17,424 bases of DNA from contig CADCTM010000062.1 in the NCBI GenBank assembly GCA_902805485.1, forward strand, positions 1 through 17,424, read 5' to 3'. Made by a program: the position numbers and the translations under genes. How positions within the stretch are numbered: position 1 is the first letter of the stretch; each line of letters starts with the position of its first letter. Source of the stretch: an uncultured Coleofasciculus sp. Its GTDB lineage: Bacteria > Cyanobacteriota > Cyanobacteriia > Cyanobacteriales > Coleofasciculaceae. Below the pieces are notes generated by a model, which was not told the DNA's origin, did no database searches, and saw only the letters and a program-made list of their open reading frames with translations. This document shows positions 15,891 to 17,424 of this stretch, piece after piece.

Positions 15891-16190
15891 TTAGTACAGC
15901 TCTTCTTCTTGATGGGTCATGATCGTACAATCAGACTTCGGGTAGGCAACACAGGTCAAAACGTAACCTGCCTCAATTTGATCGTCATCCAAGAAAGACT
16001 GATCAGACTGGTCAATTTCACCCTCTGTGATTTTGCCGGCGCAGGTAGAGCAAGCACCAGCGCGACAGGAATAAGGCAGGTCAATACCTTGCTCTTCAGC
16101 TGCGTCGAGAATGTACTCGTCGTCAGGAACTTCAATCGTAGTGTTCAGCCCTTCGGCTTCGTTTACTAACGTAACCTTGTAACTTGCCAT
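15891..16190 (-). CDS. petF: Plant-type [2Fe-2S] ferredoxin
   Basis: A 99-residue soluble ferredoxin that accepts electrons from photosystem I and passes them to ferredoxin-NADP reductase, nitrite reductase and other enzymes. The cluster ligands are Cys42, Cys47 and Cys50 in SCRAGACSTC and Cys80 in LTCVAYP, with spacing exactly that of photosynthetic ferredoxins. The acidic surface (DQSFLDDDQIEAGY) and the C-terminus TIMTHQEEELY are also characteristic, including the conserved aromatic end residue. GAGGA (16197-16201 read on the minus strand), 6 bases before the ATG, supports the start. TATACT at 16220-16225 (minus strand) is a plausible -10 element, although no good -35 lies at the usual distance. 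Cyanobacteria usually hold several ferredoxin genes; this has the features of the main photosynthetic type. It is transcribed alone. Confidence 0.95.
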   Translation of the reverse strand: MASYKVTLVNEAEGLNTTIEVPDDEYILDAAEEQGIDLPYSCRAGACSTCAGKITEGEIDQSDQSFLDDDQIEAGYVLTCVAYPKSDCTIMTHQEEELY

Positions 16191-16609
16191 TAGCGATCCT
16201 CTCTGTGATTTAAAGCGGCAGTATAAATTCTCTAGTCAAGCGCGTCTTTCACACTCTTCATACTTCGGCTGTAGGAAGATTGGCAAAGCAATTGTTCGCT
16301 TCATTTCTGATACTACGGGAAAAAGTTCAGGAGATTGAGCAGGATTAGGAATGAAATGCTTAATTGCAGATTACATAAAGATAACTTATATATTAATCAC
16401 AGAACCAGTGCGTCAAAATTCCGCCTCAAAGCAGCTCTCAAGCTAAGTTTTCACAGTCGATTCTCAATTTTGACACCCCATCGACTTGCTGGCTAAATCT
16501 TCTACAAATTAGTATTAGTTATGGTTATAACTGGAAATAATGATTTGTTCTTAGACATGATTACTTTATGACAAGAAAGCTTGTTTAGGAGTAATATAGC
16601 CTGCCAAGT
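16191..16609. other. petF upstream region without a gene
   Basis: About 420 AT-rich bases. The petF leader and candidate -10 (16220-16225, minus strand) occupy the left end. A 9-bp inverted pair, GTCAAAATT at about 16412 and AATTTTGAC at about 16467, and a small hairpin, AGTTAT-GGTT-ATAACT at 16517-16532, are present; neither has a clear role. No coding potential was recognised. Confidence 0.5.
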
Positions 16610-17091
16610 TTAAACTTTCGCCTCGAAAATCGGAAAATTTTGCACACAGCAACGTCGAGCTGCTTCTATAAACGCTGTAACATCCGCCTCCTGAGTGTTG
16701 AAAGCAGTTACCAACCGCACAATTGACGCTTGCTCGCCCTGCAAACGGTAAAACTGATAAACCATCAGCGAAAAGACTTGAAACCGCTTTTCGTTGCACC
16801 GAAGCAGAGAAAATCAACGCCAGCATACCAGGTAACGTCAGCACGCGAACAACCCAAACTCACATACAGCATTGGCAAAACGCGCCTCATCCATATGCAA
16901 CAGAAGCTTTTGGGCGCTTGTCACCTCAGCAATGGCTTGGATTTCATCAAGGTTTTATACTGTTCCCGCTTCAGTTATTTGAGTAATGCTGACAACGGCG
17001 GGTTGTACATGATGCAAGATACCAGCACCTGGCGATTTAAGACATCGGCTAAATCAGAAGCATAAATTTTTCCATCAGTACCAGGGGCAGA
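16610..17091 (-). pseudogene. Remnant of an L-threonine aldolase gene
   Basis: Read on the minus strand, three frames in succession give recognisable pieces of a PLP-dependent L-threonine aldolase, which cleaves threonine to glycine and acetaldehyde. About 17091-17040 gives PGTDGKIYASDLADVLN. About 17040-16838 gives GILHHVQPAVVSITQITEAG, an in-frame TAA at 16955-16957, then NLDEIQAIAE and LLLHMDEARFANAV. About 16840-16765 gives ADVTWYAGVDFLCFGATKSG, including the PLP-binding Lys of GATKSG, then a TGA. The C-terminal piece RLVTAFNTQEADVTAFIEAA ends at the stop at 16610-16612. The family is about 340-360 residues; here the N-terminal third is missing and roughly 90-100 residues between the PLP lysine and the C-terminus are deleted. 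At least two frameshifts and a stop make it non-functional. Open frames crossing it on either strand are incidental. Confidence 0.85.
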
Positions 17092-17275
17092 ATATTAACG
17101 TAACTTTTAGAACTTGGAGGTTCAGACAAAACGTTGACTAGCACAAAACAATAAAATTGCAAGTCGCACGTTTTGGCGAGACACAATTAAGCTACCCAGA
17201 ACAAGGGACTGGTAATCCACTTTAAAGAACAGTTAGGTTGGAGATATATCGCCCTAATTTAATAGTGAGATAGTT

Positions 17276-17424
17276 GTGCGAAAACCAGATTTTAGATTTC
17301 AACCCATTTCCTTTAGTTGGGTAGCCATTCATCCCGAACCCAAAGGGGTAATTCAATTTATGGGCGGGGCATTTTTTGGCACATTTCCTACTGCCTTCTA
17401 TCGATATTTTTTGAGCAAGGTATT
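17276..17424 (+). CDS. DUF1350 family protein, N-terminal part (runs off the window)
   Basis: The plus strand from GTG at 17276 is open to the window edge (49 complete codons). The peptide contains FSWVAIHPEPKGVIQFMGGA followed by FFGTFPTAFYRYFL, which matches the N-terminus I know for the DUF1350 family, a conserved cyanobacterial and plastid protein with an alpha/beta-hydrolase-like character and unknown reaction. The nearest in-frame stop upstream is TAA at 17255-17257. The only usable start between it and the conserved segment is this GTG, so a GTG start is fairly secure; the Shine-Dalgarno is weak. The C-terminus lies beyond the window. Confidence 0.75.
   Translation, partial: MRKPDFRFQPISFSWVAIHPEPKGVIQFMGGAFFGTFPTAFYRYFLSKV

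Noticed and set aside
15748..15930. 60-codon minus-strand frame overlapping the end of petF
   Set aside because: No recognisable domain or ribosome binding site, and it overlaps the petF C-terminus in another frame.
16566..17065. Open frames of 87-111 codons on both strands near the right end
   Set aside because: They cross the threonine aldolase remnant in the wrong frames or opposite strand and have no protein-like features; only the stitched minus-strand reading matches a known family.

Overview
This window is cyanobacterial chromosomal DNA, most likely from a filamentous or otherwise large-genome species. Four things point that way. There are 14 copies of the HIP1 octamer GCGATCGC in 17.4 kb. 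Short tandem heptamer repeats of the TAATGAC / TGACCAATAAC type lie between genes. The proteins are typically cyanobacterial: a plant-type [2Fe-2S] ferredoxin, a DUF1350 protein, a Ser/Thr kinase fused to TPRs, and a very large PilL/CheA-type hybrid kinase. Base composition is ordinary throughout except for an AT-rich first ~470 bases. No insertion sequence, phage gene or CRISPR array is visible.

Layout, left to right. Minus strand: the start of an unrecognised membrane or secreted protein cut by the window edge (1-252), a membrane-anchored Ser/Thr kinase with a C-terminal TPR domain (475-2319), and a small ORF with a Tat-like N-terminus (2400-2762). After a 680-base gene-poor stretch comes a plus-strand gene (3445-4260) that I assign to the LCIB family of carbonic-anhydrase-like proteins, best known from the algal CO2-concentrating mechanism. 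It converges on a minus-strand pair, ruvB then an exported TPR protein (6292-4311), which looks like one transcription unit. A repeat-filled divergent region separates ruvB from hisF (6418-7188). Then follow a two-helix small membrane protein (7307-7516) and tRNA-Ala(GGC) with a recognisable promoter (7631-7703).

The centre of the window is one 1913-residue gene (7981-13722). It carries an HPt domain, about 970 residues of acidic, presumably disordered linker, a CheA kinase core, a CheW-like domain and a receiver domain. Next are a SpoIID/LytB-type exported cell-wall protein (13988-15652), a hairpin terminator, and petF on the opposite strand (15891-16190). Beyond petF's upstream region lies a decayed L-threonine aldolase pseudogene on the minus strand (16610-17091). 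The window ends in the first 149 bases of a plus-strand DUF1350 gene starting with GTG.

Most genes look like independent housekeeping or regulatory units rather than one dedicated system. The points most worth following are the bacterial LCIB homologue, the repeated F-D-D-L-x-x-L-L motif in the linker of the hybrid kinase, and the threonine aldolase remnant. All assignments are from reading the sequence; no database search was possible.
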